Source: Streptomyces benahoarensis (GTDB lineage: Bacteria; Actinomycetota; Actinomycetes; Streptomycetales; Streptomycetaceae). Taken from it: a stretch of DNA of 64,000 nucleotides. The notes beneath the pieces are model-generated. The model saw only the letters and a list, made by a program, of their open reading frames with translations. It was not told the DNA's origin and did not search any database. The DNA lies in assembly GCF_007280575.1 (NCBI RefSeq), contig NZ_VKJP01000003.1, forward strand, positions 1-64,000, written 5' to 3'. Below are positions 9,001 through 15,544 of this stretch, one piece after another; position 1 is the stretch's first letter; each line of letters begins with the position of its first letter. The position numbers and the translations under genes were made by a program.

Positions 9001-11351
9001 AGGCATCGTTGCCGAGGCGTGGGCGGCCCACACGGACTCGACGGGTGGACACCTACCCGCCCGGACAGGCAGGGCAAAGGCGCGCGGCGCCCGGACAGGC
9101 AGGGCAGAGGCGCGCGGCGTCCGAGAGGAGCCGGTTCCGGCTGGATGGGCCGGTAGCGCGGGAGGCGCAGCCGTCGGCCCCGACGGAGCAGAGCTTCGCG
9201 ACGTTCTCCCGCGCCTCCGTCCCGGTGCCGCAGGTGCCCAGGGAGCAGCCCCAGGGGTGGCCCGTCACCGCGCACGAGATGGTCCTCGGCCTCCAGGCCC
9301 TGGGCAAGGAGTCCCTTGCCAGGGCGGTCACCGGATGCTTCGACGATCCGGACGTCAGGCCGCTGACGGTCAGGGGCAAGATGCAGGGGATCAGGCTCTG
9401 GCTCGCCTACGTCGAATCACTGGGCGTGGACCCGTTGGGAGGGCTCCACCGTCCGGAGGAGGACGAGGGGTTCGCCCGGTTCCTTGAGCGCTATCAGGTC
9501 GAGGACGGAAAATTCGCCAGGCAGTTCGGCCGGTACAAGGTCGGAGCGGCGGCCCTCTACGCCTACCTCGCCAAACACCCCGAACTGCTCCGCAGCACGG
9601 ATACGCAGGCGGCGCAGGAGCCGCCGCAGGGCGCGGAGGCGGAGGACGCACTGAGCGAGGTCCCGACCGAGGCGCTGCGGAGCGGCCTCCACGACCTCTC
9701 GGGGGACATGCCCGAGGAGCTGATGGCGGCGGACACCCTCCACACGGCCCTGACCGCGTCGCATCCGCATGCCGCACAGGCCCATCTGTGGCTGGACGAC
9801 GCGGTGGCCGGACGGTACAGGCCGGGGAGCAGCATCACGTGGGACGGAGCGTTCACCGCGCACCGGGAGCTGCCGCCGCACGGCCGGGGGACACACCTGT
9901 GGCTCCATGTCCGTTCCCCGGAGCCTTCGGCGAACTCCGCCGAGGTGACGGTCCCCGCCGGTACCCGTTTCGAGGTCCTGGCAGAGGAGTTCGCAGCGGA
10001 CGGAACCAGGCAACTGGTGCTCGTCGCGGAGGACCTGCTGGGAGAACCGGACGGCGATCTGCTGGTCGGCGGCGGGGGCCGGCAGCCCACCCCCGGCACC
10101 GTTCCGGACAATCTGCTACAGGTTTACTCCGAGGCGTCGGACCTGCTGGGCTGGCCACCGCAGTGGGGCGGCGACGACGAGTCCCTGCGGCGCTGGCAGT
10201 TGACGAACGACGCGGTGGACACCGTCAGCGCCGTCCTGCTCTCCGGCGACCGGGACGCCGCCCTGGCGAAGGCCCGAGCCCTGTCGGAGTGGGCCCGGAA
10301 CGCGGGGGAGACCTGGATCGACGAGGCGCCTCAGGCACCGCCTGTCACGGACATCGACCCGTTCGCCGTGCTCGGTGAGCCGTCCGTCGCCACCTCCTAC
10401 GCCGGCAGCCTGGCGGGTGTCACCAGCCTCCCCTACGCCGCCGCCGGAGAGCCGGGCGTGCGCATCGAGGTGCCGGTCGGTTACGGGTGGCTGGCGACAC
10501 GGCAGCTGCTCAACGACCTGCAGTCCCCGCACGGTCCGGGGAACCCGGAAGCCCGCCGGGTGCACGACTGGCTGTCCTCCCACCGGGACGCGGAGAGGCG
10601 GGAGTCGCTGGCCCAATCCCTGCAGGTCTGGTGCCGGCACGTCCGCATGGCGGGTACGGGGGGAGGCAACGCGCTGCTGTCACCCTCGGCCGACGTCATC
10701 GCGTCCTTCGGGCCCAAGGTGACGCAGGAGGCGCAGCGCGGTGTCCGGGGGAAGCAGCGGGCGCGCAGGTGGATGTCGGCGGCACGGGGCTTCTACCAGA
10801 GTCTCGGGGCCGAAGGCGCGGCCACGTTGCAGGCCCTCGCGGGCCTGAACGCCGGCGCAACGGAGGAACCGTCCACCGGTTCCCGCCAGTTGGCCACGAC
10901 GACGGCACCGGGCGGCGTACACCAGGAGATTGCGGGCGGGCCCCCTGTCGCCGCCGGTCCCGTGCTGGCCGCCCGGCTCGACGTCATCCGGCCGCGGGAC
11001 GCTCACCTGGCCGAGGTGATCACCGGCTACCTTCTCCGACGGGACCTGCTGCCCGGTGTCCGGTGGAACCTGACGGATGGCCTGTTCACCTGGCTCGACT
11101 ACGCGGAACGTCAGGGCCTCGACCCGCTGGCGGCCCTGCACGGTCCCGGGACGCACCGGGGCTTCGGCCGGTACCTCGTCGAGCTGCTGGCGCCGCGGAC
11201 CGCGGGGCTGCTGGCCGTGAGCCAACAGAACCGCAAGCGCGTCGGCGCACAGCTCTTCTACGACTACCTGACCCACCATCCGGAGCTGCTCAGGGCGGCC
11301 CCTGCGCCGCGGTCGTCCGAGCCTGCTCCCGGAACGGAACGTCAACGGTAG
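1..11351 (+). CDS. Giant modular protein, 5'-partial (at least 3,782 aa); metalloprotease-like, EndoU-like and ART-like modules
   Basis: The frame is already open at base 3 and runs to TAG at 11349-11351, so the start lies before the window; residue numbers here count from the GTG at 21. The order is: a Pro/Gly-rich low-complexity stretch (about 40-170); a mixed helical region (170-800); a metzincin-like site HEVSHLFGGED at 927-937 with SVMS at 952-955; a long duplication (about 1062-1690 and 1912-2530) of EndoU-like modules; two 32-residue tandem repeats between the copies; a helical module (2557-2755) like those in the giant protein on the other strand; two LGWP modules; an ADP-ribosyltransferase-like remnant (about 3224-3343); and two copies of a helical module ending in HPELL (3080-3193 and 3645-3760). 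No signal peptide or membrane segment is visible. The name and exact role are unknown. It most resembles large actinomycete polymorphic-toxin-like proteins. That it is coding is near certain; function is inferred. Confidence 0.93.
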   Translation, partial: SGGESGVVLLPESPEFMVVVDEMVGGRRWLQLEPVGSEESQPESLGFLDFLNDDGSVSGGMGGTGLGFPGGGWGGPQPSGGPVPNPPQPNQPQPNASWPNASWPVNDAQGSYGGPVRRAAAAAPATAGGAPYGTASGDTGNTHGGGQPTEDAPSEPAGAPSAGAPPLPGAWSQTDFPLDPAFDPRLTAEEWAAGDLNRSQRALWLLRGHYATWEQSLLPESRRTPHPLLDGGPQDSYHLRKQGLDTFLGEHLLLIKALGEGDHEAGVSRFMAETVAPWVGTRDDVTAQPDGTAGTTFAPPQPHATAWVTGAVGAVSDLMREVRHGGSWSTGTLRRLTGPWPDLRRALLPGADGTPGPTDSLRVHAERKVRQFLRLAWETGPGSDRIVPVATLVKALLLSGLPMSGDHGPMAYRDDEVFRRHRAVFNGDDDVLKAMEVSGVRDHVREYLEGALTAEEVFDALAGAAARLTAPEAPTASTVQKLFGEVLQFLQAEESAPYLAGEGPTGATHPQGPLFAHRISANAGHRSLARTGGTPSLFRYEGAYHDRFTRLAELFATPERVREEYARTLTREGLAVTDWRNGWLLADDPLHRISRTDPHLTELDHGYFDMLRAQHRATTQETRGLWDFLHRVAGDQPPVPVEGEHPPVQQVTDAARELFAVYALAAGKALPDFRQGLADRTLPAVVTAAVTGAGLRRLDEYTGVARHRTTSTGLPYTVGHEFDLGLAVGTVGDAPSGTGNVEIVYEAFPSVTTGRLFPGNPAAPVIFRPGARGVVTAVEFAPELSTPGAHGYRVRVVPMGEQIGPPIEVHPPTEKFKGWIEWLGPVPFQRFQVRRYELGDGTVLARLVTSIHLRPHDGVTPEKTAAIKELAAKVVREYHNLGYRFPNGDLVEFAVEFTDDADRCHHVVDLLPGVGRAGSATWYVTPLTLVLLHEVSHLFGGEDWYQEHRPRPLDEDGSVMSAQHTDKRGEIRLNADLPVARGSEVRNQRWLPHDLSMLWSSIERAQLAAGDVPGEGGTTKGWTDSLTVALTGERKVPMDELLLSPDEVRAAAGEVPKPLPSALDQVTVPEEVRHKVLWGDPGANRPGRLAPRNHSTLREPPKRGIGPMLPNYTYLASFPSLATPLTDGTAHHTTAGDLAEPWAKPDEPVLMFPDTMTEDEVVYAARQAFFDWRRRGGTLDAATGRAEFDGVYQGLRIRGAIDGTGQILDFAPHEGQTHPETGKLLQAPLFRKHLPDPAPGGPPRITRTTERVILYGDRLNGVGGYHAFNPQIQANWGVDYQVIPDLSAENGVRFARVRLLDPTVSPFSEASRDLDNWRPALDSQHTYHLVFPANWTADTLWDALNTAHEEALESGRFVWPGADDNGELRAGYLWTGEGHGVRIQGYVLQGRHVWARPAPAQPRGAWSRWNEEELVASTGGHERDLRVRGGEKRFEVSYVALSDGDLGLRLVRKVTAPSPLTPEQAQDHESLRQRIQECIDTKYNSLQRPDGLPLIRFDLEFRQPDADERGVTPPDRIFSEAEGRTDAQRAEMLLGVTPDPLAVYSLLVAAQAALPMPEPGGWFPETAAPQVAALLDDLTPLGILRDSEAKPLLRAYDAERTAPHATVQSTVEELLARVRANFRDEAWTRERTEYRPPEITEEQLRLLAFRKAKQSLASNNYRTVHTMQLPGHPDTELRVETASGGIIRDYRLQPAPGARASWSLAGLADPSGITGGGAGTPGPGNGPATAPGGQGSAVLPNEPSVPPHGASDDVRTDGDALWDSDEDVDFEQYVNRGPGDAGGNAVPSDGDALWDSDEDVDFAQYVNRGPEDAGGNAVPPRAQAPGGDGVTHHAAPAPVADDEADLHAVLTGTSTTGAPPHAGPSGRGHTAVRQAMPQRPGRGSGRRSGLFQATHDGRQAGAPGNGGPATGPHEGAPVRVPLTVRHRVLHGNGNGTPGLLNPAGREALTPSRQVDGEHANGTYFVRTPHTSEPVLMLPSHWTPDEVTYALEQVYLDRLRDGGVQEGAGAQRFEGVYRGVRLWGECDAGGNVTDFGPHPVQADLRPRPVPVQLRSLAPPRITGALHRLLFEGDRARSLPAHHTDGPGDPETPGVHRGNGIRLRVRTKILLEGEGKVPHQVEEVRGNGVRTAWVELSAPASEGGSPGEIWQQPTGGRWHALFPAAWSPDDLGDAVTQAHERALENGDVTLYGGGYLWSGVGNGVRIEGLVRDDEHCWIRPARRQPLPEWRDDAVLATGPQVRTELPVPGGASGLGVRHVLLSGGEHGVELTVEVPRPGPDDGVDAAAYEEALRRLQRHVDAVYDKVAGTARPVKFTVAAADPEAGTLPFGRDGTPGSVAELVAALVSGGEEECAEAAQRLLGIDPVGFEVDALVTRLLRHLPPPPPSAADWQAVTDASGAYSQRAIDAALTELQGNTVGALLTDAEVHAVHDASTARVPGAEVSAGAAADLADRLRHRFAASAWETEHVPGTLPDGWTTDRVRVTAYLATRRPGAGRPLDGHPGVLVTDVSGLPFALRVTFDAMNGTILSVGPHFPQSGTGPVPDGGSGATDSGLTVGRNPGPGAAAQQVPFGEEDVRRFAQALGLTGEAVSWLGALAHQLGDLPRGMSAVLERHGAYTAEQLVSPGGEWRAGLVSGYLRWPMPAMGGAEPSRSRQARRDALAAVEKALFLKGPEAARQRVAELSRREREAEFDGLPQALRDHLSEAQREQYLRGYHVTLHAEQLALLTQAQVESLTTGLPHALRPWIRAEDERVALYGGAPDRGGRRRTGSAGQGPSTSRPGTHPGNVREPGPYARASADLDAMDTMNVEPLPGPMGFEPFPGPYDGPPSQQFGSAALWDGDPGTLEDFLLDTGVYEEQQQALPPAREDTPVSVPEGMVQHYLLVADLLGWPAGMRTAYDQQLPDGEVVRRTELFNDALQWVGHVYETAGPTAAAEAARRLTTREYEGGESWIGTSEERAARRSRSRTPGTGTPGSVRGGGVRPPAGTRATTPDDSQGLTEASLPRRGRPTRTRRVDTYPPGQAGQRRAAPGQAGQRRAASERSRFRLDGPVAREAQPSAPTEQSFATFSRASVPVPQVPREQPQGWPVTAHEMVLGLQALGKESLARAVTGCFDDPDVRPLTVRGKMQGIRLWLAYVESLGVDPLGGLHRPEEDEGFARFLERYQVEDGKFARQFGRYKVGAAALYAYLAKHPELLRSTDTQAAQEPPQGAEAEDALSEVPTEALRSGLHDLSGDMPEELMAADTLHTALTASHPHAAQAHLWLDDAVAGRYRPGSSITWDGAFTAHRELPPHGRGTHLWLHVRSPEPSANSAEVTVPAGTRFEVLAEEFAADGTRQLVLVAEDLLGEPDGDLLVGGGGRQPTPGTVPDNLLQVYSEASDLLGWPPQWGGDDESLRRWQLTNDAVDTVSAVLLSGDRDAALAKARALSEWARNAGETWIDEAPQAPPVTDIDPFAVLGEPSVATSYAGSLAGVTSLPYAAAGEPGVRIEVPVGYGWLATRQLLNDLQSPHGPGNPEARRVHDWLSSHRDAERRESLAQSLQVWCRHVRMAGTGGGNALLSPSADVIASFGPKVTQEAQRGVRGKQRARRWMSAARGFYQSLGAEGAATLQALAGLNAGATEEPSTGSRQLATTTAPGGVHQEIAGGPPVAAGPVLAARLDVIRPRDAHLAEVITGYLLRRDLLPGVRWNLTDGLFTWLDYAERQGLDPLAALHGPGTHRGFGRYLVELLAPRTAGLLAVSQQNRKRVGAQLFYDYLTHHPELLRAAPAPRSSEPAPGTERQR
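2500..3025 (+). other. Metzincin-like zinc metalloprotease domain within the first giant protein
   Basis: The sequence shows HEVSHLFGGED at residues 927-937 (His927 codon at 2799-2801), an exact HExxHxxGxxD pattern. A Met-turn-like SVMS follows 21 residues after the third His/Asp ligand position region, at 952-955. In metzincins such as the Streptomyces snapalysins, the two His and the Asp bind zinc and the Glu is the base. The preceding hydrophobic strand (WYVTPLTLVLL) fits the active-site helix entry. All predicted ligands are present, so the domain may be active, although it is embedded far from either end of the protein. Confidence 0.6.
3205..5085 (+). repeat. Internal duplication, copy 1 (two EndoU-like modules plus helical tail)
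   Basis: This stretch and 5755-7610 encode clearly related sequence in the same order. First comes a module with VRHKVLWGD and EPVLMFP, ending FAPHEG (about 3205-3665). A second has VILYGD, GGYH, VFPANW and GVRIQGYV (about 3740-4205). A helical tail follows, with the motif LLGVTPDPL. The H-x-(V/I)-L-x-G-D, GG-x-H, FP-x-x-W and G-V-x-I-x-G pieces, in this order, resemble bacterial EndoU RNases. The first module keeps the first His and the second keeps GGYH, but neither has both, so a structural or decayed role is more likely than catalysis. Confidence 0.55.
5271..5462 (+). repeat. Two tandem 96-bp (32-aa) repeats
   Basis: Each unit begins DGDALWDSDEDVDF and continues to the motif YVNRGP. Unit starts are at 5271 and 5367, with only a few base differences. 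The acidic, aromatic-containing units form a linker between the two large internal duplications. Confidence 0.85.
5755..7610 (+). repeat. Internal duplication, copy 2 (two EndoU-like modules plus helical tail)
   Basis: This is the counterpart of 3205-5085. It reads VRHRVLHGN and EPVLMLPSHWTPDEV (about 5755-6115), then LHRLLFEGD, ALFPAAWSPDDL and GVRIEGLV (about 6180-6665), then a tail with LLGIDPVGF. GYLWTGEGHGVRIQG in copy 1 aligns with GYLWSGVGNGVRIEG here. Protein identity between the copies is moderate and DNA identity is low, so the duplication is old. The EndoU relation is inferred from motif order and would need a profile search. Confidence 0.55.
7690..8285 (+). other. Helical module shared with the giant protein on the opposite strand
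   Basis: Residues about 2557-2755 follow the signature of the unit that is repeated about 13 times in the 13,975-aa protein: LRWP, a run of Arg/Ala, EKALFLKGPEAAR, an LPQALRDHL-like motif, then LP-x-x-L-R-P-W-I-R-x-E-D. The other protein reads LKWP, RALFLEGPEAAR, LPQQVQDLL and SWIGTEDRR at the same spacing. The match covers the whole unit. Confidence 0.75.
9061..9120 (+). repeat. Two tandem 30-bp repeats (10-aa Gln/Arg-rich)
   Basis: Units at 9061-9090 and 9091-9120 differ at two bases and encode PGQAGQRRAA twice. They lie in a basic low-complexity linker. Confidence 0.85.
9260..9600 (+). repeat. C-terminal helical module, copy 1
   Basis: Sequence around IRLWLAYVESLGVDPLGGL, ending in AYLAKHPELL, is repeated at 10955-11300 as LFTWLDYAERQGLDPLAAL, ending DYLTHHPELL. 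The module is about 110 residues and appears all-helical. I do not recognise the family. Confidence 0.6.
9690..10050 (+). other. ADP-ribosyltransferase-like remnant
   Basis: YRPGSSITWDGAFTAH (codons from 9816) followed about 30 residues later by SAEVTVPAGTRFEVL reproduces the core of R-S-E class ADP-ribosyltransferases. Those usually read YRPGS-x-V-T-W-x-G-F-(S/T)-x-S and then E-x-E-V-L-F-P-P-G-T-R-F-x-V. Here the STS-like motif has become FTAH, the first Glu of the E-x-E pair is Ser, and the upstream Arg-Gly is missing. The second, catalytic Glu remains. A decayed or non-catalytic copy is likely. Confidence 0.5.
10955..11300 (+). repeat. C-terminal helical module, copy 2
   Basis: This is the second copy of the 9260-9600 module and forms the extreme C-terminus, ending about 17 residues before the stop. 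The aligned cores are WLAYVESLGVDPL and WLDYAERQGLDPL, then YAYLAKHPELL and YDYLTHHPELL. Two LGWP modules (8618-8900 and 10100-10345) stand beside these copies. Confidence 0.6.
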
Positions 11352-11393
11352 GCGGGCCGGCGGGGCGCGTCGCGGCCCCGTCGGCTGCCCGCC
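11351..11393 (+). terminator. Hairpin terminator after the first giant gene
   Basis: Starting at the last base of the stop codon, a GC-rich arm (11351-11366) pairs with 11375-11393 around a short loop. The outer 7 bp (GGCGGGC/GCCCGCC) and inner 6 bp (CGGGGC/GCCCCG) are perfect, separated by a small mismatch. There is no T-tract, as is common in actinomycetes. Confidence 0.65.
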
Positions 11394-11564
11394 CCGCCCG
11401 TTCCGGGAACTGCCGACCACGGCCGCCCTGCCCCGCCCCGTTCCACGGACCGATCACGCCCTTCACCAGCCGTGCGGACTCTGCCACGCTGTGCGCGGCG
11501 TCCGACCGCCCGCGCCGTGCCGGCACCGTCCGTACCGACCATCCCCGTACAGGAGCCCGAACCC

Positions 11565-12410
11565 ATGAAGCGCGCCGTTACCCTGTCCGCCCTGGCCGTC
11601 CTCCTCGCCGCCACCGCCGCCGCGCCGTCCGCGGCCACGCCCGCCCCGGCGCCCGGCGCGGCGCCGACCGCGGCGGGTGCGCACCGGCCGCAACCGTCGG
11701 CCCGCTCGCTCCTGGACACCGTCCCGCGCCGCGGTGTGCTGCGTGTCTGTACCACCGGCGACTACCGCCCCTACACCTACCGCGACCCCAAGACGGGCGC
11801 GTACTCCGGCGTCGACCTCGACATGGCGAAGGACCTGGCGGCGAGCCTGGACGCCACGCCCCGTTACGTCGCGAGCACCTGGGCGTCGCTCGTCGGGGAC
11901 CTCGCCGAGGGGCGGTGCGACATCGCCATGGGCGGCGTCTCCATCACGCTGCCGCGCGCCCGCGCCGTGGCGTTCAGCGAGCCCACCCGCCGCGACGGCA
12001 AGACGCCGATCGTCCGCTGCGCGGACAAGGAGAAGTACGGCACGCTGGAGCAGATCGACCGGCCGGAGACGCGGGTGGTCGTCAACCCCGGTGGGACGAA
12101 TGAGGAGTTCGCGCGGGCGCACCTGAAGCGGGCGAAGGTCACCGTCCATCCGGACAACACCACGATCTTCGACGAGATCATCGCCGGGCGCGCCGATGTG
12201 ATGATGACCGATGCCGGGGAGACGCTCTACCAGGCCAAAATCCACCCCGAGCTGTGCGCGCTCCACCCGGACAAGCCGTTCACCTTCTCCGAGAAGGCGT
12301 ACGCCCTGCCGCGCGGCGACGCCGAGTTCACCGCGTACGTCGACCAGTGGGTCCATCTGGCGAAGAACGACGGGACGTATGAGAAGTACGAGGACGCCTG
12401 GATGAAGTGA
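11565..12410 (+). CDS. pheC: Secreted cyclohexadienyl (arogenate/prephenate) dehydratase, PheC-like
   Basis: The product is 281 aa. The start is ATG 11565, with AGGAG at 11551-11555 nine bases upstream; a cleavable signal peptide (MKRAVTLSALAVLLAATAAA) follows. The rest is a solute-binding-protein fold of the PheC type: RVCTTGDYRPYTYRD, SGVDLDMAKDLA, DIAMGGVSI, DGKTPI, VVNPGGTNEEFAR, VHPDNTTIF, DVMMTDA, HPELCA and EKAYALPRGD. These match Pseudomonas PheC motif by motif, including the NPGGTN loop. PheC converts arogenate to phenylalanine or prephenate to phenylpyruvate outside the cytoplasm. A plain amino-acid-binding protein is the alternative, but the NPGGTNE and MMTDA signatures favour the enzyme. 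It stands alone between two terminator hairpins. Confidence 0.82.
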   Translation: MKRAVTLSALAVLLAATAAAPSAATPAPAPGAAPTAAGAHRPQPSARSLLDTVPRRGVLRVCTTGDYRPYTYRDPKTGAYSGVDLDMAKDLAASLDATPRYVASTWASLVGDLAEGRCDIAMGGVSITLPRARAVAFSEPTRRDGKTPIVRCADKEKYGTLEQIDRPETRVVVNPGGTNEEFARAHLKRAKVTVHPDNTTIFDEIIAGRADVMMTDAGETLYQAKIHPELCALHPDKPFTFSEKAYALPRGDAEFTAYVDQWVHLAKNDGTYEKYEDAWMK

Positions 12411-12420
12411 CCCGCGGAGG

Positions 12421-12460
12421 AAGGGGAGGGTACGGAGAGTGACGGTCCGTCCCTCCTCTT
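12421..12460 (+). terminator. Rho-independent-type terminator after the pheC-like gene
   Basis: A 10-bp arm (12421-12430 with 12451-12460, one G-T pair), a bulged T and 4 more pairs (12432-12435 with 12447-12450) enclose an 11-base loop. TCGTCGTTTT follows. It lies 10 bases after the stop. Confidence 0.8.
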
Positions 12461-12657
12461 TCGTCGTTTTCCCGCCACCCGCCCGCCCCTGGGCTACGCT
12501 CCCGGGCCGGAGCCACCGCCGTGGGCCCGGTGTCAGACCCCATGAACCGGTACAGATCGCAGGTAACGGATACTTGGTCGGTTGGGGTCGGCGTTCCGGG
12601 AACGGTGCGCGGCGGCCACCCGACAGAGCGTGACAATCGGCGGAAGGGCAAGACCTC

Positions 12658-13671
12658 GTGGCAAGGGTTCGAAGAGGCGTACGCGTCATGGGCGCCGTGC
12701 TGGCGGCGGTGCTCGGCGCCTCCCTCGCGGGGTGCAGCAGTACCGGAGGCAAACGCGCCGAGGACGCACGGGCGGCGCAGGCCGCCGGCGGCCGGGCGGC
12801 GGTGAACACCCCCAGGTGGACCTTTGCGATGGTCACCCACTCCGGGGACGGCGACACCTTCTGGGACATCGTCCAGAACGGCGCGCAGCAGGCCGCGGCG
12901 AAGGACAACATCAAGTTCGTCTACGGCCACGACAAGGAGGCCCAGCGGCAGAGCCAGCTGGTGCAGTCCTACATCGACCAGAAGGTCGACGGGCTGATCG
13001 TCACCCTCGCCAAGCCCGACGCGATGAAGGACGTCGTGGCCAAGGCCGAGAAGGCAGGTATCCCGGTGATCACGGTGAACTCCGGCGCCGAGGATTCGAA
13101 GAAGTTCGGCGCGCTCAGCCACATCGGGCAGGACGAGACGGTCGCCGGTGAGGCGGTCGGCGAGGAGCTGAACCGCCGCGGTCACAAGAAGGCCCTCTGC
13201 GTCCTGCACGAGCAGGGCAACGTCGGCCACGAGCAGCGCTGCGACGGCACGAAGAAGACCTTCAAGGGCGATCTGGAGAAGCTGTACGTCGAGGGCACCA
13301 ACATGCCCGATGTGCAGTCGTCCATCGAGTCCAAGCTCCAGGCCGACCCGTCCATCGACGCGGTCGTCACCCTCGGCGCGCCGTTCGCGCCCACCGCCGT
13401 CAAGGCCAAGGAGCAGGCCGGGAGCAAGGCCGAGATCGACACCTTCGACCTCAATGCGCAGGTCGCGGGCGGTATCGAGGACGGTTCCCTCGGCTTCGCC
13501 GTCGACCAGCAGCCCTACCTCCAGGGGTACCAGGCCGTCGACCTGCTGTGGCTGTACAAGTACAACGCCGACATGCTCGGCGGCGGCAAGCCCGTGCTCA
13601 CCGGACCGCAGGTGATCACCAAGAAGGACGCCGCGGCTCTCCGGGAGTACACGAAGCGGGGCACTCGATGA
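12658..13671 (+). CDS. Sugar ABC transporter substrate-binding lipoprotein
   Basis: The product is 337 aa from GTG 12658, with GGAAGG at 12642-12647. An Arg-rich n-region, a hydrophobic core (VMGAVLAAVLGASLAGC) and the lipobox LAGC show a lipoprotein anchored outside the membrane. The mature part is the periplasmic-binding-protein class seen for ribose, xylose, fructose and inositol: FAMVTHSGDGDTFWDIVQNG near the start, then DGLIVTLAKPDAM, IPVITVNSG, HIGQDE, and QQPYLQGYQAVDLL near the end. It delivers sugar to the permease encoded next, whose ATG overlaps its stop (ATGA at 13668-13671). The sugar cannot be read from sequence. Confidence 0.9.
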   Translation: MARVRRGVRVMGAVLAAVLGASLAGCSSTGGKRAEDARAAQAAGGRAAVNTPRWTFAMVTHSGDGDTFWDIVQNGAQQAAAKDNIKFVYGHDKEAQRQSQLVQSYIDQKVDGLIVTLAKPDAMKDVVAKAEKAGIPVITVNSGAEDSKKFGALSHIGQDETVAGEAVGEELNRRGHKKALCVLHEQGNVGHEQRCDGTKKTFKGDLEKLYVEGTNMPDVQSSIESKLQADPSIDAVVTLGAPFAPTAVKAKEQAGSKAEIDTFDLNAQVAGGIEDGSLGFAVDQQPYLQGYQAVDLLWLYKYNADMLGGGKPVLTGPQVITKKDAAALREYTKRGTR

Positions 13672-14738
13672 GCCCGGCCGGAAGCGGCGCCCCGCCACAG
13701 CTCGCGGACGCGGCGTCCGGCGGTGACGAGCGCGTGCTGCACCGCTCCCTGGTGCACCGCCTGATGGGCCGCCCCGAACTGGGCTCGGTCGTCGGCGCCC
13801 TCGCCGTCTTCCTCTTCTTCGCGTTCGCCGCCGAACCCTTCCTGCAAGCCTCCAGCCTCTCCACCGTCCTGTACGCGTCGTCGACGATCGGCATCATGGC
13901 CGTCCCCGTCGCGCTGCTGATGATCGGCGGGGAGTTCGACCTGTCCGCCGGGGTGATGGTGGTCAGCTCGGCGCTGATCTCGTCGATGTTCAGCTACCGG
14001 ATGACCGCCAACACCTGGGTCGGCGTCGGGGTGTCGCTGCTGGTCACCCTGGCCATCGGGTTCTTCAACGGCTTCCTGCTGACCCGTACGAAGCTGCCCA
14101 GCTTCATCATCACGCTCGGCACGTTCTTCATGCTGACCGGCCTCAACCTCGGCTTCACCAAGTTGATCAGCGGCACCGTCTCCACGAAGACCATCGCCGA
14201 CATGGAGGGCTTCAACTCCGCCCGCGCCGTCTTCGCCTCGCACCTGACGCTCGGCGGCGTCGACATCCAGATCACCATCCTGTGGTGGATCGTGCTGGTC
14301 GCCGTCGCCACCTGGGTCCTGCTGCGCACCCGCGTCGGCAACTGGATCTTCGCGGTGGGCGGCGGCGACGACGCGGCCCGCGCCGTCGGCGTCCCGGTCG
14401 TCAAGACCAAGATCGGCCTGTACATGGGCGTCGCTCTCGCCGCCTGGATCTCCGGCCAGCACCTGCTGTTCTCGTACGACGCGATCCAGTCCGGCGACGG
14501 CGTCGGCAACGAGTTCCTGTACATCATCGCGGCGGTCGTCGGCGGCTGTCTGATGACCGGCGGCTACGGCTCGGCGATCGGCTCCGCCGTCGGCGCGTTC
14601 ATCTTCGGCATGACCAGCAAGGGCATCGTCTACGCGCAGTGGAACCCGGACTGGTTCAAGTTCTTCCTCGGGGCGATGCTGCTGCTCGCCACACTGCTGA
14701 ACGCATGGGTGCGCAAACGGGCGGAGGAGAAGGCATGA
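13668..14738 (+). CDS. Sugar ABC transporter permease (RbsC/FrcC-like)
   Basis: The product is 356 aa, from the ATG that overlaps the upstream stop. The N-terminus is cytoplasmic (about 45 aa); eight to ten membrane segments follow. The family loops [53 protein letters not shown] and [18 protein letters not shown] are those of the branched BPD_transp_2 class used by ribose and fructose importers. It pairs with the ATPase encoded next, again through an ATGA overlap (14735-14738), so the three transporter genes are translationally coupled. Confidence 0.92.
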   Translation: MSPAGSGAPPQLADAASGGDERVLHRSLVHRLMGRPELGSVVGALAVFLFFAFAAEPFLQASSLSTVLYASSTIGIMAVPVALLMIGGEFDLSAGVMVVSSALISSMFSYRMTANTWVGVGVSLLVTLAIGFFNGFLLTRTKLPSFIITLGTFFMLTGLNLGFTKLISGTVSTKTIADMEGFNSARAVFASHLTLGGVDIQITILWWIVLVAVATWVLLRTRVGNWIFAVGGGDDAARAVGVPVVKTKIGLYMGVALAAWISGQHLLFSYDAIQSGDGVGNEFLYIIAAVVGGCLMTGGYGSAIGSAVGAFIFGMTSKGIVYAQWNPDWFKFFLGAMLLLATLLNAWVRKRAEEKA

Positions 14739-15544
14739 CGGCCCTGGTCGAGCTGGCCGACGTCAGCAAGTTCTACGGCAACGTCAAGGCGCTGGAAGGC
14801 GTCTCGCTGGAGGTGCACGCCGGGGAGATCACCTGCGTGCTCGGCGACAACGGCGCCGGGAAGTCCACCCTCATCAAGATCATCGCGGGGCTGCACCAGC
14901 ACGACGCGGGCAGCTTCACCGTCGACGGGGACGAGACCCGCCTGGTCAACCCGCGCGACGCCCTCGACCGCGGCATCGCCACCGTCTACCAGGACCTCGC
15001 CGTCGTCCCGCTGATGCCGGTGTGGCGCAATTTCTTCCTCGGCTCCGAGCCGACCGTGGGCCGCGGCCCGTTCCGCCGCCTGGACGTGCGCACCATGCGC
15101 GAGACCACCCGCAGCGAACTGCTGCGGATGGGCATCGACCTGCGCGACGTCGACCAGCCCATCGGCACCCTCTCCGGCGGCGAGCGGCAGTGCGTCGCCA
15201 TCGCCCGCGCCGTCTACTTCGGCGCCAAGGTCCTCGTCCTCGACGAGCCGACGGCGGCGCTCGGCGTCAAGCAGTCCGGCGTCGTCCTGAAGTACGTCGC
15301 GGCCGCCCGGGACGCCGGGCTCGGCGTGGTGTTGATCACCCACAACCCGCACCACGCCTACCTCGTCGGCGACCGCTTCGTCCTCCTCAAGCGCGGTGCG
15401 ATGGCCGGCAGCCACGCCCGGTCGGAGATCTCGCTGGAGGAGCTGACCCGCCAAATGGCGGGCGGCAGCGAGCTGGAGCAGCTCAGCCACGAGCTGGCCC
15501 GCGAGGCGACCCCGGAATTCCCCGGCGGCCACCGCCCCGGCTGA
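14735..15544 (+). CDS. Sugar ABC transporter ATPase, single nucleotide-binding domain (FrcA-like)
   Basis: The product is 269 aa. Walker A is GDNGAGKST, the Q-loop YQDLAVVPL, the signature LSGGERQ, Walker [12 protein letters not shown] and the H-loop ITHNPHH. Ribose- and xylose-type importers usually have a fused double ATPase of about 500 aa. A single domain of this length is typical of the FrcA fructose type and of many Streptomyces sugar operons, and would act as a homodimer. ATG 14735 overlaps the permease stop. Confidence 0.92.
   Translation: MTALVELADVSKFYGNVKALEGVSLEVHAGEITCVLGDNGAGKSTLIKIIAGLHQHDAGSFTVDGDETRLVNPRDALDRGIATVYQDLAVVPLMPVWRNFFLGSEPTVGRGPFRRLDVRTMRETTRSELLRMGIDLRDVDQPIGTLSGGERQCVAIARAVYFGAKVLVLDEPTAALGVKQSGVVLKYVAAARDAGLGVVLITHNPHHAYLVGDRFVLLKRGAMAGSHARSEISLEELTRQMAGGSELEQLSHELAREATPEFPGGHRPG

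Noticed and set aside
5364-9275. A - strand frame of about 1,300 codons
   Set aside because: It is antisense to the first giant gene. No recognisable domain was seen, and the composition is typical of an Arg-rich shadow.
12411-12657. A regulator binding site upstream of the sugar operon
   Set aside because: Only loose AACCG/CGGTT matches were seen, with no convincing operator-like symmetry or promoter boxes.
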